DNA of 64,000 bases, taken from contig CP073692.1 in assembly GCA_018228665.1 (NCBI GenBank), positions 1,314,046-1,378,045 on the forward strand, read 5' to 3'. The stretch is from Faecalicatena sp. Marseille-Q4148 (GTDB taxonomy: Bacteria > Bacillota > Clostridia > Lachnospirales > Lachnospiraceae). The position numbers were made by a program, and so were the translations under genes. Under the pieces are notes generated by a model that made no database searches, was not told where the DNA came from, and worked only from the letters and a program-made list of their open reading frames with translations. Positions 25,104 through 35,841 of the stretch are shown here, piece by piece. The number at the start of each line of letters is the position of its first letter. Within the stretch, counting starts at the first letter, position 1.

Positions 25104-27353
25104 TTAAAAAACTCCCATTGGATTCAGATCAAACTGAATCCGTATTTTTCGGTAACCTTCATTGATCTCAATATATGCTTCTGCCTGATCTTTTACTTCA
25201 ATCAGCGCGCCTTCCGTCTCACTTTTCACATAAATGATCCGCCGATACACATCATTTACCTTACCGACATAAGGACTGGCCGGCCCAATGATCTCCATGC
25301 GTATCTCTTCTTTCTTTTGCTTTTTCAAAAGCATCTGCATATACTCTTTCAAATAACGGCATCCCCGTTCCAGAAGCAATTCATCTTCCGATGACAGCAA
25401 TACTGCCATCAACTGCTCTGCCGGCGGATACCCCATCAAACTCCGATATTTCATCTCTTCCTTATAAAATTGTTCATAATCCTGCTTTGCTGCATCTACA
25501 ATACTGTAATGCTCCGGACTATATGTCTGAATCACAACACTTCCTGCCAGTTCTCCCCGGCCTGCCCGGCCTGCTGCCTGCACAAGAAGCTGAAAGGTGC
25601 GCTCTCCTGCGCGGTAATCATCGGTGTAAAGCGACATATCTGCCGCCAGAATTCCCACAAGCGTTACTTTCGGAAAATCATGCCCTTTTACGATCATCTG
25701 AGTACCGATCAGAATATCTGCCTCCTCATTGGCAAACGCAGATAAAATCTTTTCATGCCCATCCTTTGTTTTTGTTGTATCCATATCCATCCGCAGCACG
25801 CGCGCTTCGGGAAATTCCCGCTTCACAAGTTCCTCAATCTGCTGCGTCCCTGCCCGAAAAGCGCCAATATGCACTGAGCCACATTCCGGGCAGGCATGGA
25901 TCATCTGTGTTTCATAACCACAATAATGGCAGACCAACTTTCCATTTCTGTGTGAAGAAAGCGAAATATCACAGTGAGGACATTTTACTACATATCCACA
26001 GGACCTGCAAGCCAGGAAGCCCGCATATCCTCTCCGATTTAAGAAAAGTATACTCTGCTCTCTTCTGCGAAGCCTGTCCTCCATTAATTCATGCAGGCGC
26101 TCACTTAAAATTGACCTGTTCCCTTTTCTGAGTTCCTCTCTGAGATCTACAATTTCCGTCTCCGGAAGCTTCTGCCTGGTTGCTCTGTTCTGCAACGTCA
26201 GGAGCTTATATTCTCCCTTTTCTGCCCGGTAATAAGATTCCAGCGATGGGGTGGCAGAGCCAAGCACAACACTTGCTCCCTCAAGCGCAGCCCGCGCTTC
26301 CGCAGTTTCTCTTGCGTGGTAACGCGGCGTTTGTTCACTCTTATAAGTTCCTTCATGCTCCTCATCGATCACGATCAGTCCCAATGCCGGAAAGGGCGTA
26401 AACAGCGCTGACCGCGGTCCGATCATCACATCCAGTTCTCCTTTTTTGGCGCGTTCCATTTGGTCAAACCGCTCTCCTGCCGACATCCTGGAATTCAGAA
26501 TGGATACTCTCTCTCCAAACTTCCGATAAAACCGCATAACTGTCTGATAGGTCAAAGCAATCTCCGGAATCAGCACAATAGCTTGTTTTCCGTCTTCTAC
26601 AACTTTCCGGATCATCTCAATATAGACTTCCGTCTTTCCGCTTCCGGTAACCCCATGTACCAGATAAGTTCCCTTAATTCCCGCTTCATAATCCCTGCAA
26701 AAACAATGAATTGCATTTTGTTGTTCTTCCGTATAAATCAATGGGACTGTATTTTGTTCCTGCGCTGTTGCCCGGATTGGATTACGAAATTCCTGTTCTG
26801 TCTCAATCGTCAGAAGTCCTCTCTCCTTTAGCGCATCAACTACCGTCTTTGTAATATTCAGCTTACGCTTCAGTAATTCATACGCAATAACTTCATCATC
26901 CAGAAACGCCGCCATCAGCCTTGCTCTTGCCTGCTGATGCTGCCCCAAAAACTGCTCCAGATACCTTTCTCCTTCTTCTTTTGAAACCGTTCTCCTGACA
27001 TAGCGTTTTTCTTTCACACGTTCTTTCTTTTTAATCGGAAGCACCGTCTTCAGCGCCTGAATCATCGTCCCTCCGTAATGCTCTTTCATCCAGGCCGCAA
27101 GCGCCACCAGACGCGCAGTAATATCTATGCCGTCTTCACAAATTCCGGATATTGATTTTACCTTCTCCGGATCAAATTCACAAATCTTTGAAAATCCAAC
27201 GATATATCCTCTCGTCTCCTTGTTACCCCGCCCAAAAGGCACAAGAACCTCTGTACCGACTTTAAGCATCCCTTCCAAATCGGAAGGGATGCTGTATTCA
27301 AATACTCTATCCAGCTTTTCATGCGTAATGTCCACTATAATTCGGGCGTACAT
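25104..27353 (-). CDS. priA: Primosomal replication restart helicase PriA
   Basis: A 3'-5' helicase that reloads the replisome at broken forks. The 749-residue protein has an N-terminal DNA-binding domain, Walker [12 protein letters not shown] at about 233, Walker [10 protein letters not shown], and an eight-cysteine zinc region ([13 protein letters not shown] ... CHYCGYETQ ... ACPECGS) at about 440-490. It overlaps murE by 19 nt and lies 68 bp ahead of def. Confidence 0.97.
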   Translation of the reverse strand: MYARIIVDITHEKLDRVFEYSIPSDLEGMLKVGTEVLVPFGRGNKETRGYIVGFSKICEFDPEKVKSISGICEDGIDITARLVALAAWMKEHYGGTMIQALKTVLPIKKKERVKEKRYVRRTVSKEEGERYLEQFLGQHQQARARLMAAFLDDEVIAYELLKRKLNITKTVVDALKERGLLTIETEQEFRNPIRATAQEQNTVPLIYTEEQQNAIHCFCRDYEAGIKGTYLVHGVTGSGKTEVYIEMIRKVVEDGKQAIVLIPEIALTYQTVMRFYRKFGERVSILNSRMSAGERFDQMERAKKGELDVMIGPRSALFTPFPALGLIVIDEEHEGTYKSEQTPRYHARETAEARAALEGASVVLGSATPSLESYYRAEKGEYKLLTLQNRATRQKLPETEIVDLREELRKGNRSILSERLHELMEDRLRRREQSILFLNRRGYAGFLACRSCGYVVKCPHCDISLSSHRNGKLVCHYCGYETQMIHACPECGSVHIGAFRAGTQQIEELVKREFPEARVLRMDMDTTKTKDGHEKILSAFANEEADILIGTQMIVKGHDFPKVTLVGILAADMSLYTDDYRAGERTFQLLVQAAGRAGRGELAGSVVIQTYSPEHYSIVDAAKQDYEQFYKEEMKYRSLMGYPPAEQLMAVLLSSEDELLLERGCRYLKEYMQMLLKKQKKEEIRMEIIGPASPYVGKVNDVYRRIIYVKSETEGALIEVKDQAEAYIEINEGYRKIRIQFDLNPMGVF

Positions 27354-28819
27354 GAATCACTCTCCTCTTCTTTTAAAATCTCAGCGATCAGAACTCTTTC
27401 ATCCATTGGATATTTTACTCCTCGGATTTCCTGATAATCTTCATGTCCTTTTCCTGCCAGAATAATAATATCTCCCGGCTGTCCGTGGCGGATCGCATAG
27501 CGGATCGCTTCTTTCCGGTCACAAATTTCCACATAAATTCCATCTGTTTTTTCAATTCCGATTTTAATATCATCAATAATCGCCTGCGGCTCTTCAAATC
27601 TCGGATTATCTGATGTGATAATCGTCAGATCTGCAAGTCGGCCGGATACCTCTCCCATTTCATAGCGCCGCGTCTTAGAACGGTTTCCACCGCATCCAAA
27701 TACGCAGACAAGACGTTTCGGATTATATTCCTTCAATGTCATCAAAAGGCTCTCAAGACTCATGGCATTGTGCGCATAATCAAGCATCAGTGTAAATTCA
27801 TCTGATACTTTGACCATCTCTGTGCGTCCTTTTACTTTGGCATACTTCAGCGCTTTCTGGATTACATGTGTCGGTACATTAAAATGTCTGCAGACAGCGA
27901 TCGCTGTTAAAGAATTGTACACATTGAATTTCCCCGGAATATCAATCTCCACATCAAAATCCATCGTTCCCGCTGCATGATAGGCAATTCCGAGATACCC
28001 CGGCTTATGAACCAATTTTGTCTGTTCTGCCCGAAGATCTGCCTCTTCGCTAAATCCAAAGGTTTCAATCTTGCATGTGGCATCCCGGAAAACATCTTTA
28101 AAATACGGATCATCCGCATTAGCAATTCCCAGTCTGCACTGCTTGAATAAAAGCCCTTTACATCTTTTATAGTCCTCAAAATCTTTATGTTCATTCGGTC
28201 CAATGTGATCTTCCCCAAGATTTGTAAAAATACCGATCTCAAATAGAATTCCGGCGGTACGGTGGAGCATCAGCCCCTGTGAAGATACTTCCATCACAAC
28301 GCTGTCGCATCCTGCTTCAACCATTTCCCGAAAGTACTGATGAATCGTAAAAGATTCCGGTGTTGTATTCTTTGCCGGAATCACTTTATCTCCGATAATC
28401 GCCTCAATCGTTCCGATCAGCCCCACTTTATGGCCAACTTGCTCCAAAATAGATTTCACCATATACGTTGTCGTTGTCTTTCCCTTTGTTCCGGTAATTC
28501 CAATGACGCGCAGCTGTTCTGCCGGATATCCAAAGTAAGCTGCCGATGCCAGCGCCAGTGCATATCTCGTATCATCTACCCGAATAACCGTTACTTCCGG
28601 CGGAGCAGTCACATCCTTCTCTACAATCAGAGCTATCGCCCCTTTTTCTGTTACCTCCGGAATAAAATCATGGCCATCCACAACTGCGCCGCTGATACAG
28701 ACAAAGACAGATCCCGGCACGACCTTTCTCGAATCATTTGTCAACTCAGTAATTTCAATGCTGTCGCTTCCCTGCACGACAGAGTATTCTATACGCTCTA
28801 ATAATCTGCTTAATTTCAT
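27335..28819 (-). CDS. murE: UDP-MurNAc-tripeptide synthetase, meso-DAP type
   Basis: Adds the third amino acid to the peptidoglycan stem peptide in the cytoplasm. The 494-residue Mur ligase has the P-loop ITGTKGKTTTTYM at about 109, TTPES and the C-terminal binding motif DNPRFEEP. DNPR marks ligases that use meso-diaminopimelate, not lysine. It is the first gene of the 12-gene cluster, whose promoter should be in the 200-bp gap to the divergent aminotransferase. Confidence 0.96.
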   Translation of the reverse strand: MKLSRLLERIEYSVVQGSDSIEITELTNDSRKVVPGSVFVCISGAVVDGHDFIPEVTEKGAIALIVEKDVTAPPEVTVIRVDDTRYALALASAAYFGYPAEQLRVIGITGTKGKTTTTYMVKSILEQVGHKVGLIGTIEAIIGDKVIPAKNTTPESFTIHQYFREMVEAGCDSVVMEVSSQGLMLHRTAGILFEIGIFTNLGEDHIGPNEHKDFEDYKRCKGLLFKQCRLGIANADDPYFKDVFRDATCKIETFGFSEEADLRAEQTKLVHKPGYLGIAYHAAGTMDFDVEIDIPGKFNVYNSLTAIAVCRHFNVPTHVIQKALKYAKVKGRTEMVKVSDEFTLMLDYAHNAMSLESLLMTLKEYNPKRLVCVFGCGGNRSKTRRYEMGEVSGRLADLTIITSDNPRFEEPQAIIDDIKIGIEKTDGIYVEICDRKEAIRYAIRHGQPGDIIILAGKGHEDYQEIRGVKYPMDERVLIAEILKEEESDSCTPEL

Positions 28820-28970
28820 ATACGATCAGCCTCTTTTTCCTCAAATTTTATATACAGAAATTCTCGAATCCGCAAGCGGAGCAAAGACCTTTCTGCACTC
28901 TATTAAGATACCACTGATTTATATGCCGCGTCAAATAAATTCCACCCTTTCCCCTTCTGAAAAAACATAT

Positions 28971-28976
28971 TATAAT
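28971..28976 (+). promoter_or_regulatory. -10 box of aminotransferase gene
   Basis: A perfect TATAAT about 45 bp ahead of the start at 29021. The -35 at 17 bp (TTTCCC) is poor. Confidence 0.4.
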
Positions 28977-29020
28977 ATAAAGAAAAACTATTTTAATTAT
29001 TTATCAAAGGAGGAATTTCC

Positions 29021-30118
29021 ATGCAGTCAAATCAGCCCCAATTTCACGGAAGTGACCTGGAAACAATTGCTGCCTATTATCATATTTCCCAGAATGATAT
29101 CATTAATTACAGCTCCAATGTAAATCCTCTCGGTCTTTCTGAGGCATTTCAGGCAGCCGTGGCACAGCATATTACCTGTGTCTGCAGTTATCCTGACCGA
29201 AACTATACCACACTCAAACATGCTATCGCCTCATACTGTCATACCGTTCCTGAACACCTTCTGATCGGAAGCGGTGCAACTGAATTAATTTCACTCTTAA
29301 TTCAGGGCATCCATCCAAAAAAGGCACTGTTGATTCAACCGACATATTCTGAATACGAACGTGAGATACGGCTTCATCATGGAGAAATTCATTCTTTCTA
29401 TTTATCCCAGGAAGATGATTTTCGCCCCAATCCTTCCGCATTGATTCGTGCGCTGACGGAAGACTACGATCTCCTCATTTTATGTAATCCAAACAATCCT
29501 ACCGGAACTCTATGGACACAGGATCAGCTTCGCAGCATACTTGCTCATTGCCAGCGTCACAATATCATGGTGCTGGTTGATGAAACATATATAGAATTTA
29601 CCGAAAACGAAGAAGAAGTCAATGCAATACAGTTGACTAACGAGTTTGTAAACTTATTTGTAATCAGAGGTGTCTCCAAGTTTTTCTCTGCGCCAGGTCT
29701 TCGTCTCGGATATGGTGTAACTTCCAACGAAGAACTGCTGACATATATCTGCCAGTCTCTCAATCCATGGAATGTGCACTCTATTGCTGCCGTATGCGGC
29801 AGTGCATTATTTGAAGACCGGACATTTATCAAACAGACACAGACATTCATTGCAAATGAACGCAGACGTGTTCTGCATCTTCTGAAAGAGATTCACAGGC
29901 TTCATGTATATCCAATGTCATCTAATTTTGTATTACTGCGCATTCTGGATCCTTCTATTTCTTCAGAAGATACCTTTGAAATGGCGATCCACCGTAATAT
30001 GATGCTCCGAAACTGCAGTTCCTTTCCGGGGCTCTCCCACAATCATATTCGTTTCTGTCTGCAGATGCCGGAACAAAATGATCTGTTGATTCAATTTTTC
30101 CGGGAAACCTTCTCCTAA
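29021..30118 (+). CDS. Class I/II PLP aminotransferase, HisC/CobD-like
   Basis: A 365-residue fold-type I PLP enzyme. Features are SSNVNPLG near residue 30, the PLP-contact CNPNNPTGTLW at about 153, the aspartate in LVDETYIEF, and the Schiff-base lysine in RGVSKFFSAPGLRLGYG. These fit histidinol-phosphate aminotransferase as well as threonine-phosphate decarboxylase (CobD). No histidine or cobalamin genes are near, so the substrate is open. AAGGAGG precedes the ATG. It converges on dinB with a 4-nt overlap. Confidence 0.85.
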   Translation: MQSNQPQFHGSDLETIAAYYHISQNDIINYSSNVNPLGLSEAFQAAVAQHITCVCSYPDRNYTTLKHAIASYCHTVPEHLLIGSGATELISLLIQGIHPKKALLIQPTYSEYEREIRLHHGEIHSFYLSQEDDFRPNPSALIRALTEDYDLLILCNPNNPTGTLWTQDQLRSILAHCQRHNIMVLVDETYIEFTENEEEVNAIQLTNEFVNLFVIRGVSKFFSAPGLRLGYGVTSNEELLTYICQSLNPWNVHSIAAVCGSALFEDRTFIKQTQTFIANERRRVLHLLKEIHRLHVYPMSSNFVLLRILDPSISSEDTFEMAIHRNMMLRNCSSFPGLSHNHIRFCLQMPEQNDLLIQFFRETFS

Positions 30119-31356
30119 TCCTCAGATCGCTTTTGTCCGGAGTTTGATTTTTTGAGTTCTGAATCCAGAAAAGTTCCGCGCATGACCGCCTGCTCGCCAA
30201 AGCGTTTCCGGATTTCATCCAGCGCTTTGTCGAGCTTTTTGTGTTTCTCATCTTTTGGTTTATCATACTGAATATCGAAAATCGAAAGCTGCTCCGGTTC
30301 TCCTTCATCTACCAGCTTTGAAGTCCGTACACCGAGAAGACGGATCGGTTCTTTGCTCCAGAGTTCTTCAAAAAGCTCACAGGCTGCCTGATAAATTACT
30401 GTATCTGCATTTGTTTCTCTTGAAAGCTGTTTTTGATGAGAAACACTTCTAAAATCATAGTATTTTATTTCAACACTTATCATTCCTGCTTTTTGTTTTG
30501 CCTGGCGCAAACGATTTCCGACACTTTCTGATAACGAAAGCAATATTTTTCTTGCCTCTTCCCCTTCTATAATATCTTTCGAAAGCGTTGTCGAATTTCC
30601 AATTCCTTTTGCTTCCACCCGCTTCGTCTGCACCGGAGTCAGATCAATGCCATTCGCAAACTCCCATAAAAGTTTTCCATGACTCTTCAAATGAATCTGA
30701 AGCAGCTCCGGATCTGCCTGCGCCAATTCTCCAATCGTGCGAATCTCCAGTTTTTCAAGCACATCCACACTGGATTTCCCCGCCATGTATAATTCCCGGA
30801 TTGGAAGCGGCCACATTTTTTCTTTTATTTCTTCCGGAAATAATGTGTGTACCCGGTTCGGTTTCTGAAAATCAGACGCCATTTTTGCCAAAAGCTTTAC
30901 CGATGAAATTCCTATATTCACAGTGAAGCCAAACTGTTCATAAATACGATCCTTAATCTCAATTGCCGCTGCCACCGGCGACTGGAAGCGATGTGCGATC
31001 CCGGTAAAATCAAGATAACATTCATCTACGCTTACCTGCTCCAGATCCGGTGTATAACTTTTTAAAAACTCCATAAGCGCTTTACTGTAAACCGCATACA
31101 TCTTATGATCCGGCGGAAACATTAATAGCTGCGGACATTTACGAAGTGCATTCACAACCGGCTCACCCGTATGGATTCCATAGCGCTTCGCCGGAATGGA
31201 TTTTGCCAGTACAACACCGTGTCTGGACTTCTGATCTCCTCCAATGATAGACGGAACTGTGCGGATATCACATTCTGCTCCCTGCTTTATCTGCTCTACC
31301 GCTGTCCAGCTCAAATATGCTGAATTAACATCAATATGAAAAATAATTCCGGGCAT
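30115..31356 (-). CDS. dinB: Y-family DNA polymerase IV
   Basis: An error-prone translesion polymerase of 413 residues. Catalytic carboxylates are in IIFHIDVNSAYLSW at the N-terminus and VSVDECYLDF at about 103; the little-finger domain ends near residue 350, followed by a Lys-rich tail. A frame open to 31560 overlaps the TetR gene and is not used: AGGAGAG lies ahead of the ATG at 31356, two bases after the TetR stop. It thus appears to be co-transcribed with a TetR regulator rather than under an obvious LexA box. Confidence 0.93.
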   Translation of the reverse strand: MPGIIFHIDVNSAYLSWTAVEQIKQGAECDIRTVPSIIGGDQKSRHGVVLAKSIPAKRYGIHTGEPVVNALRKCPQLLMFPPDHKMYAVYSKALMEFLKSYTPDLEQVSVDECYLDFTGIAHRFQSPVAAAIEIKDRIYEQFGFTVNIGISSVKLLAKMASDFQKPNRVHTLFPEEIKEKMWPLPIRELYMAGKSSVDVLEKLEIRTIGELAQADPELLQIHLKSHGKLLWEFANGIDLTPVQTKRVEAKGIGNSTTLSKDIIEGEEARKILLSLSESVGNRLRQAKQKAGMISVEIKYYDFRSVSHQKQLSRETNADTVIYQAACELFEELWSKEPIRLLGVRTSKLVDEGEPEQLSIFDIQYDKPKDEKHKKLDKALDEIRKRFGEQAVMRGTFLDSELKKSNSGQKRSED

Positions 31357-31357
31357 A

Positions 31358-31957
31358 CTATCTCTCCTCACTTGCCGCAATTCCCCGAAGCGCCCATTCA
31401 TAATCCTTAACAAACTGTGCCACCAGATTATATTCCCCTCCGTGAATTGCCCAATCAAAAATCTCCGACCGCAAAAAACGCATAAAATATTCTGCAATCT
31501 CTTTCGCCTCGCACTCTCCGCGAAAACTTCCGTCCTGAATCCCTCTCTCTGCCTGCGCACAAAGCGCCTGATAATAAGGACGATGCGGGTCCAATGCAGA
31601 AATATTCATTCCTTCCAGCATAACCCGATAATACTCTTTCACAAGAAGCCCGATTTCTTCATCAATCAACTTCAAATATAATCCAAGCAAACTGCGGATA
31701 CTGTCTCTCGGAGGCTGTTTCTCACACTTTTCTATAAATTCTTTCGTTACATATTGATCAATATGATAATATGCATCCAGAACAAGCGCCTCCTTTGATG
31801 GATAATGATGATAGAATGAGCCGCTGGATACTTCTGCTGCTCTGCAAATATCTCTTACTGATACATTTGCATATCCTTTTTCTTTTACGAGTTCAATCAC
31901 AGTCTCAAGAAGACGTTTTTTTGTTTCTTTTGCGCATTTGTAAGTTCCTCTTGCCAC
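31358..31957 (-). CDS. TetR/AcrR-family regulator
   Basis: A 199-residue repressor with an N-terminal helix-turn-helix (VSVRDICRAAEVSSGSFYHHYPSK, in part) and a ligand-binding C-terminal domain of unknown specificity. It is directly ahead of dinB and divergent from degV. Its own promoter and that of degV overlap (32000-32047), so it may control both directions. Confidence 0.9.
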   Translation of the reverse strand: MARGTYKCAKETKKRLLETVIELVKEKGYANVSVRDICRAAEVSSGSFYHHYPSKEALVLDAYYHIDQYVTKEFIEKCEKQPPRDSIRSLLGLYLKLIDEEIGLLVKEYYRVMLEGMNISALDPHRPYYQALCAQAERGIQDGSFRGECEAKEIAEYFMRFLRSEIFDWAIHGGEYNLVAQFVKDYEWALRGIAASEER

Positions 31958-31999
31958 TTAACCATCTCCTCCACTATCGTTCCCATAATTTCTGATGTT

Positions 32000-32028
32000 A
32001 TTATACATGGATTTCTGTTGACAATCAA
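32000..32028 (-). promoter_or_regulatory. Promoter of the tetR-dinB unit
   Basis: On the minus strand TTGATT, 17 bp, TATAAT (the last at 32000-32005). It overlaps the -35 of the divergent degV promoter. Confidence 0.6.
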
Positions 32029-32047
32029 TGACCGTGTAGAGTATAAT
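32018..32047 (+). promoter_or_regulatory. Promoter of degV
   Basis: TTGACA at 32018-32023, 18 bp, TATAAT at 32042-32047, about 75 bp ahead of the start codon. Confidence 0.7.
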
Positions 32048-32121
32048 CTCAATTTGTAACACTGTTCTAATTTCATTTTATCAAAATAAGAGCTTTCTTA
32101 TTTTATTACCAGGAGTGTTTT

Positions 32122-32994
32122 ATGAATCAGACAGAATTATCCAGAATCGCAATCATTACCGATACAAACAGCGGCATCACACAGGCAGAAGCGGCACAGC
32201 TTGGAATTTTCCTGCTTCCGATGCCATTTTTTATTCAGGACGAACTTTTTTTAGAAGGGAAAACATTATCTCAGGAAGCTTTCTATGAAGCACAGGATGC
32301 CGGAAAAGCTGTTTCTACTTCTCAGCCTTCCCCTGCGGATCTTACAGAACTCTGGGATCATGCATTATCATCACACGACACGATCGTTTACATTCCTATG
32401 TCCAGCGGTCTAAGCGGTTCCTGTGCCACCGCGCAGATGCTTGCCAAAGACTATGAAGAAAAAGTTTTTGTCGTAGATAATAAGCGGATTTCCGCCACGC
32501 AGCGGCAATCTGTGCTGGACGCACTCACACTTCGCGATGCCGGTTACACCGCAGAGCAGATCAAAAATCGCCTGGAAGAAACAGCTCTTGACGCTAATAT
32601 CTATCTCACGGTAGAAACTCTTTCCTATCTGAAAAAGGGCGGGCGGATTACTCCTGCAGCCGCTGCACTTGGAAGCGCATTAAACATCCTTCCGGTACTT
32701 CAGATTAAAGGCGAGCGTCTCGATGCTTTCCGGAAAGTTCGCGGTCAGAAAAAGGCTTATCACACCATGTTGGAAGCCATTCGAAGCGATCTTACCGAAG
32801 AATTTCAGGAAGAGGATGTTCTCATCCAGACAGCTTACTCCGGTTCACCGGAAAAAGGCGCTATCTGGAATCAGATCGTACAGGATGCTTTCCCGGAAAA
32901 GCATGTGGAGAATTTCGTTCTCCCTCTGAGCATTGCCTGCCATACAGGTCCGGGTACCGTTGGCGTTACCTGTATGAAGCCGGTAAAACCATAA
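32122..32994 (+). CDS. DegV-family fatty-acid binding protein
   Basis: A 290-residue DegV protein (FakB-like), which binds a fatty acid and presents it for phosphorylation by FakA. Motifs are IITDTNSGI near the N-terminus, the STSQPSPADL loop at about 70, the PMSSGLSGSC stretch at about 92 and HTGPGTVGV near the C-terminus. No fakA is in the window. AGGAG lies ahead of the ATG, and a terminator follows. Confidence 0.9.
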   Translation: MNQTELSRIAIITDTNSGITQAEAAQLGIFLLPMPFFIQDELFLEGKTLSQEAFYEAQDAGKAVSTSQPSPADLTELWDHALSSHDTIVYIPMSSGLSGSCATAQMLAKDYEEKVFVVDNKRISATQRQSVLDALTLRDAGYTAEQIKNRLEETALDANIYLTVETLSYLKKGGRITPAAAALGSALNILPVLQIKGERLDAFRKVRGQKKAYHTMLEAIRSDLTEEFQEEDVLIQTAYSGSPEKGAIWNQIVQDAFPEKHVENFVLPLSIACHTGPGTVGVTCMKPVKP

Positions 32995-33002
32995 ACTATC
33001 AC

Positions 33003-33050
33003 AAAAGGGAAGCGCAGACAAATCATGCCTGTTTCTTCCCTTTTGCTTTT
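33003..33050 (+). terminator. Terminator between degV and clpB
   Basis: Stem AAAAGGGAAG/CTTCCCTTTT (33003-33012, 33035-33044) followed by GCTTTTTTATTTC. The A-rich left flank means it can also end clpB transcripts on the other strand. Confidence 0.75.
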
Positions 33051-33099
33051 TTATTTCTTTAATTTTTTTGTTTCTTTACTTCTTTATTCGCTTCCGCTT

Positions 33100-35697
33100 T
33101 TACCGGCGCAGTCCTTCTTTCACTCTTGCCTGCAAAGCGCCGTCAACTACATCGAGAAGGATTGTATCCTGACGTCCCACATTTCCTTCCAAAATCAGTT
33201 TTGCTGCCAATGTCTCCACATGTTTTTGCAGGAAACGTTTCAACGGTCTTGCACCGTACATTGGTTCATATCCCCCATCTGCCACAAAAGCTTTCGCCTC
33301 CGGTGTCAATTCAATCCGAAGTTCCTTATCTTCCAGACGATGATTCAAATCCTCTACAAGAAGATCAATAATTGATTCAATATTATGTTTGCTCAGAGGC
33401 TTGAACATGATAATCTCGTCCATACGGTTCAGAAATTCCGGTCGGAAATGAGCTCGCAGCTCATGCATCACAAGTTCCTGACTTTCTTCTTTGATCTCTC
33501 CATTCTCCTCAATTCCTTCCAGCAGATAAGAAGAACCAATATTTGATGTCATAATCAGGATTGTATTTTTAAAGTCAACTGTACGTCCCTGTGAATCTGT
33601 AATCCGTCCGTCATCCAACACTTGAAGCAGTACGTTAAATACATCCGGATGCGCTTTCTCCACCTCATCAAACAATACAACCGAATACGGTTTTCTCCGG
33701 ACTGCTTCTGTCAGCTGTCCGCCTTCATCATATCCTACATATCCCGGAGGCGCTCCGATCAGACGGGAAACAGAGTATTTCTCCATATACTCGCTCATGT
33801 CAATACGCACCATACTGCTCTCATCATCAAAAAGACTTTCTGCGAGCGCCTTTGCAAGTTCTGTCTTTCCTACGCCCGTTGGTCCTAAGAATAAGAACGA
33901 ACCAATTGGTTTTGTCGGATCTTTAATACCTGCCTTTGAACGGATGATGGCCTCAGTTACTTTGGTCACTCCTTCCTCCTGTCCAATGACACGTTTATGG
34001 AGCTCCTGATCCAGATGAAGTGTCTTACTCCGCTCGCTCTCGTTTAGTTTCGCAACCGGAATCCCTGTCCATCTGGAAATGATTCTTGCAATTTCCTCAT
34101 CAGTTACGCTTTCATGCACCAGCGACAGATCTTTCTCTTTCATTCGCTGCTCTTCTTCCTCAAGCTGTTTCTGCAGCTGTGGAAGCTTTCCATATTGAAG
34201 TTCTGCTGCCTTCTCCAGATCATAAGATCTCTGGGCTTTCTGAATCTCATTATTTACCTGCTCAATTTCTTCACGGATTTTCTGGACACGCTCAACACTG
34301 GTCTTCTCATTATCCCACTGTGCTTTCTTTTTCGCAAAATCCTCCCGCATCTCTGCCAGTTCCTGCTGCAGATGTTCCAGCCGCTCCCGACTCAGACGGT
34401 CTTCTTCCTTCTTCAATGCTGCCTCTTCAATCTCAAGCTGCATAATTCTCCTTCGCTGCTCATCCAGCTCTGTCGGCATAGAATCCAGCTCTGTCTTAAT
34501 AAGAGCACATGCCTCATCCACAAGATCGATTGCCTTGTCCGGCAGAAAACGATCGGAAATATAACGGTTCGACAAAGTTGCTGCTGCCACGAGTGCACCG
34601 TCTGTAATCTTCACTCCATGGAATACTTCATAGCGTTCCTTCAACCCACGCAAAATCGAAATAGCATCTTCCACACTTGGCTCATCTACCATAACCGGCT
34701 GAAATCTTCTCTCCAGCGCGGCATCTTTCTCAATATACTTTCGATACTCGTCCAGTGTCGTTGCACCAATACAATGTAATTCTCCTCTGGCAAGCATCGG
34801 CTTCAGCATATTTCCCGCATCCATCGCACCTTCCGTCTTACCTGCTCCTACAATCGTATGAAGCTCATCGATGAAAAGTATGATATTGCCGTTACTGTTC
34901 TTTACCTCTTCCAGAACCGCTTTCAGACGCTCCTCAAATTCTCCGCGATACTTTGCTCCTGCCACAAGCGCTCCCATATCAAGCGCAAATACCTTTTTAT
35001 CTTTCAGCCCTTCCGGCACATCACCTCTCACAATTCTTTGTGCCAGTCCCTCTACTGCTGCCGTCTTACCAACGCCGGGTTCTCCGATAAGCACCGGATT
35101 GTTCTTTGTCTTCCGGGAAAGAATCCGGATCACATTGCGGATCTCTGCGTCACGTCCGATTACCGGATCCAGCTTCTGTTCTCTGGCACGTTCCACAAGA
35201 TCCGTACCATATTTTGCAAGCGAATCATAGGTTGCCTCCGGATTGTCGCTCGTCACTTTTTGATTTCCCCGCACAGTTGAAAGCGCTTGAAGAAATGTCT
35301 CCCTCGTAATTCCAAACTCTCGGAAAATTGCTTTTAATTCCCGGTTCGGATATTTCAGCAGTGATAAAAACAGATGTTCTACAGATACATATTCATCCCC
35401 CATCTGTTTTGCTTCGTCTTCTGCATGAATCAGAGCTTTATTCAAATCCTGTCCAATAAAAATCTGTCCTCCCTGCACTTTTGTGCGCTTTCGCAGACCT
35501 TCCTCAACTCGATTACAAAATAGTGACTCCTGAATCCCCATTTTCTCGATTAATTTGGGAATCAGTCCATCTTCCTGTGTTACTAACGAATAGAGCAGAT
35601 GCTCTTGCTCCACTTCCTGATTGCCGTATTCATATGCAACCTTCTCGCATCCTTGTACAGCTTGAAGTGAATTCTGAGTAAATTTATTAATATTCAT
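33100..35697 (-). CDS. clpB: ATP-dependent disaggregase ClpB
   Basis: A Hsp100 protein that with DnaK pulls proteins out of aggregates. The 865 residues comprise the N-terminal Clp-N repeats (1-145), AAA+ domain 1 (GEPGVGKTA at about 207), a long coiled-coil M domain (about 410-525) that distinguishes ClpB from ClpC, and AAA+ domain 2 (GPTGVGKTE at about 607). GGAGGG precedes the ATG. A CIRCE operator sits on its promoter, so it should be under HrcA heat-shock control. Confidence 0.97.
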   Translation of the reverse strand: MNINKFTQNSLQAVQGCEKVAYEYGNQEVEQEHLLYSLVTQEDGLIPKLIEKMGIQESLFCNRVEEGLRKRTKVQGGQIFIGQDLNKALIHAEDEAKQMGDEYVSVEHLFLSLLKYPNRELKAIFREFGITRETFLQALSTVRGNQKVTSDNPEATYDSLAKYGTDLVERAREQKLDPVIGRDAEIRNVIRILSRKTKNNPVLIGEPGVGKTAAVEGLAQRIVRGDVPEGLKDKKVFALDMGALVAGAKYRGEFEERLKAVLEEVKNSNGNIILFIDELHTIVGAGKTEGAMDAGNMLKPMLARGELHCIGATTLDEYRKYIEKDAALERRFQPVMVDEPSVEDAISILRGLKERYEVFHGVKITDGALVAAATLSNRYISDRFLPDKAIDLVDEACALIKTELDSMPTELDEQRRRIMQLEIEEAALKKEEDRLSRERLEHLQQELAEMREDFAKKKAQWDNEKTSVERVQKIREEIEQVNNEIQKAQRSYDLEKAAELQYGKLPQLQKQLEEEEQRMKEKDLSLVHESVTDEEIARIISRWTGIPVAKLNESERSKTLHLDQELHKRVIGQEEGVTKVTEAIIRSKAGIKDPTKPIGSFLFLGPTGVGKTELAKALAESLFDDESSMVRIDMSEYMEKYSVSRLIGAPPGYVGYDEGGQLTEAVRRKPYSVVLFDEVEKAHPDVFNVLLQVLDDGRITDSQGRTVDFKNTILIMTSNIGSSYLLEGIEENGEIKEESQELVMHELRAHFRPEFLNRMDEIIMFKPLSKHNIESIIDLLVEDLNHRLEDKELRIELTPEAKAFVADGGYEPMYGARPLKRFLQKHVETLAAKLILEGNVGRQDTILLDVVDGALQARVKEGLRR

Positions 35698-35747
35698 AAT
35701 CAGTCCCTCCTTCTGTCAGAACTTACTTGTTTTCTTGTTCTACTCGA

Positions 35748-35776
35748 AATATAACACTTGTTATTAGCAATGTCAA
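35748..35776 (-). promoter_or_regulatory. clpB promoter
   Basis: On the minus strand TTGACA (35771-35776), 17 bp, TATATT (35748-35753), about 50 bp ahead of the start codon. The -35 box lies inside the CIRCE element. Confidence 0.8.
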
Positions 35777-35790
35777 GCATTGAGTGCTAA
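35764..35790 (-). promoter_or_regulatory. CIRCE operator (HrcA site)
   Basis: Minus strand TTAGCACTC, nine bases, CATTGCTAA. The left arm is perfect; the right arm differs from GAGTGCTAA at two bases. The two changed bases help form the TTGACA -35 box, which runs across the spacer and right arm, so HrcA binding should block the polymerase. Confidence 0.85.
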
Positions 35791-35841
35791 TTTTTTGTAA
35801 AGAATTTGTGAAGCCTTGATTTTACGCAATGTCATTAACTT

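Noticed and set aside
31357..31560. 68-codon N-terminal extension of dinB
   Set aside because: It overlaps the tetR gene, and the family starts at the ATG at 31356 with its own ribosome site.
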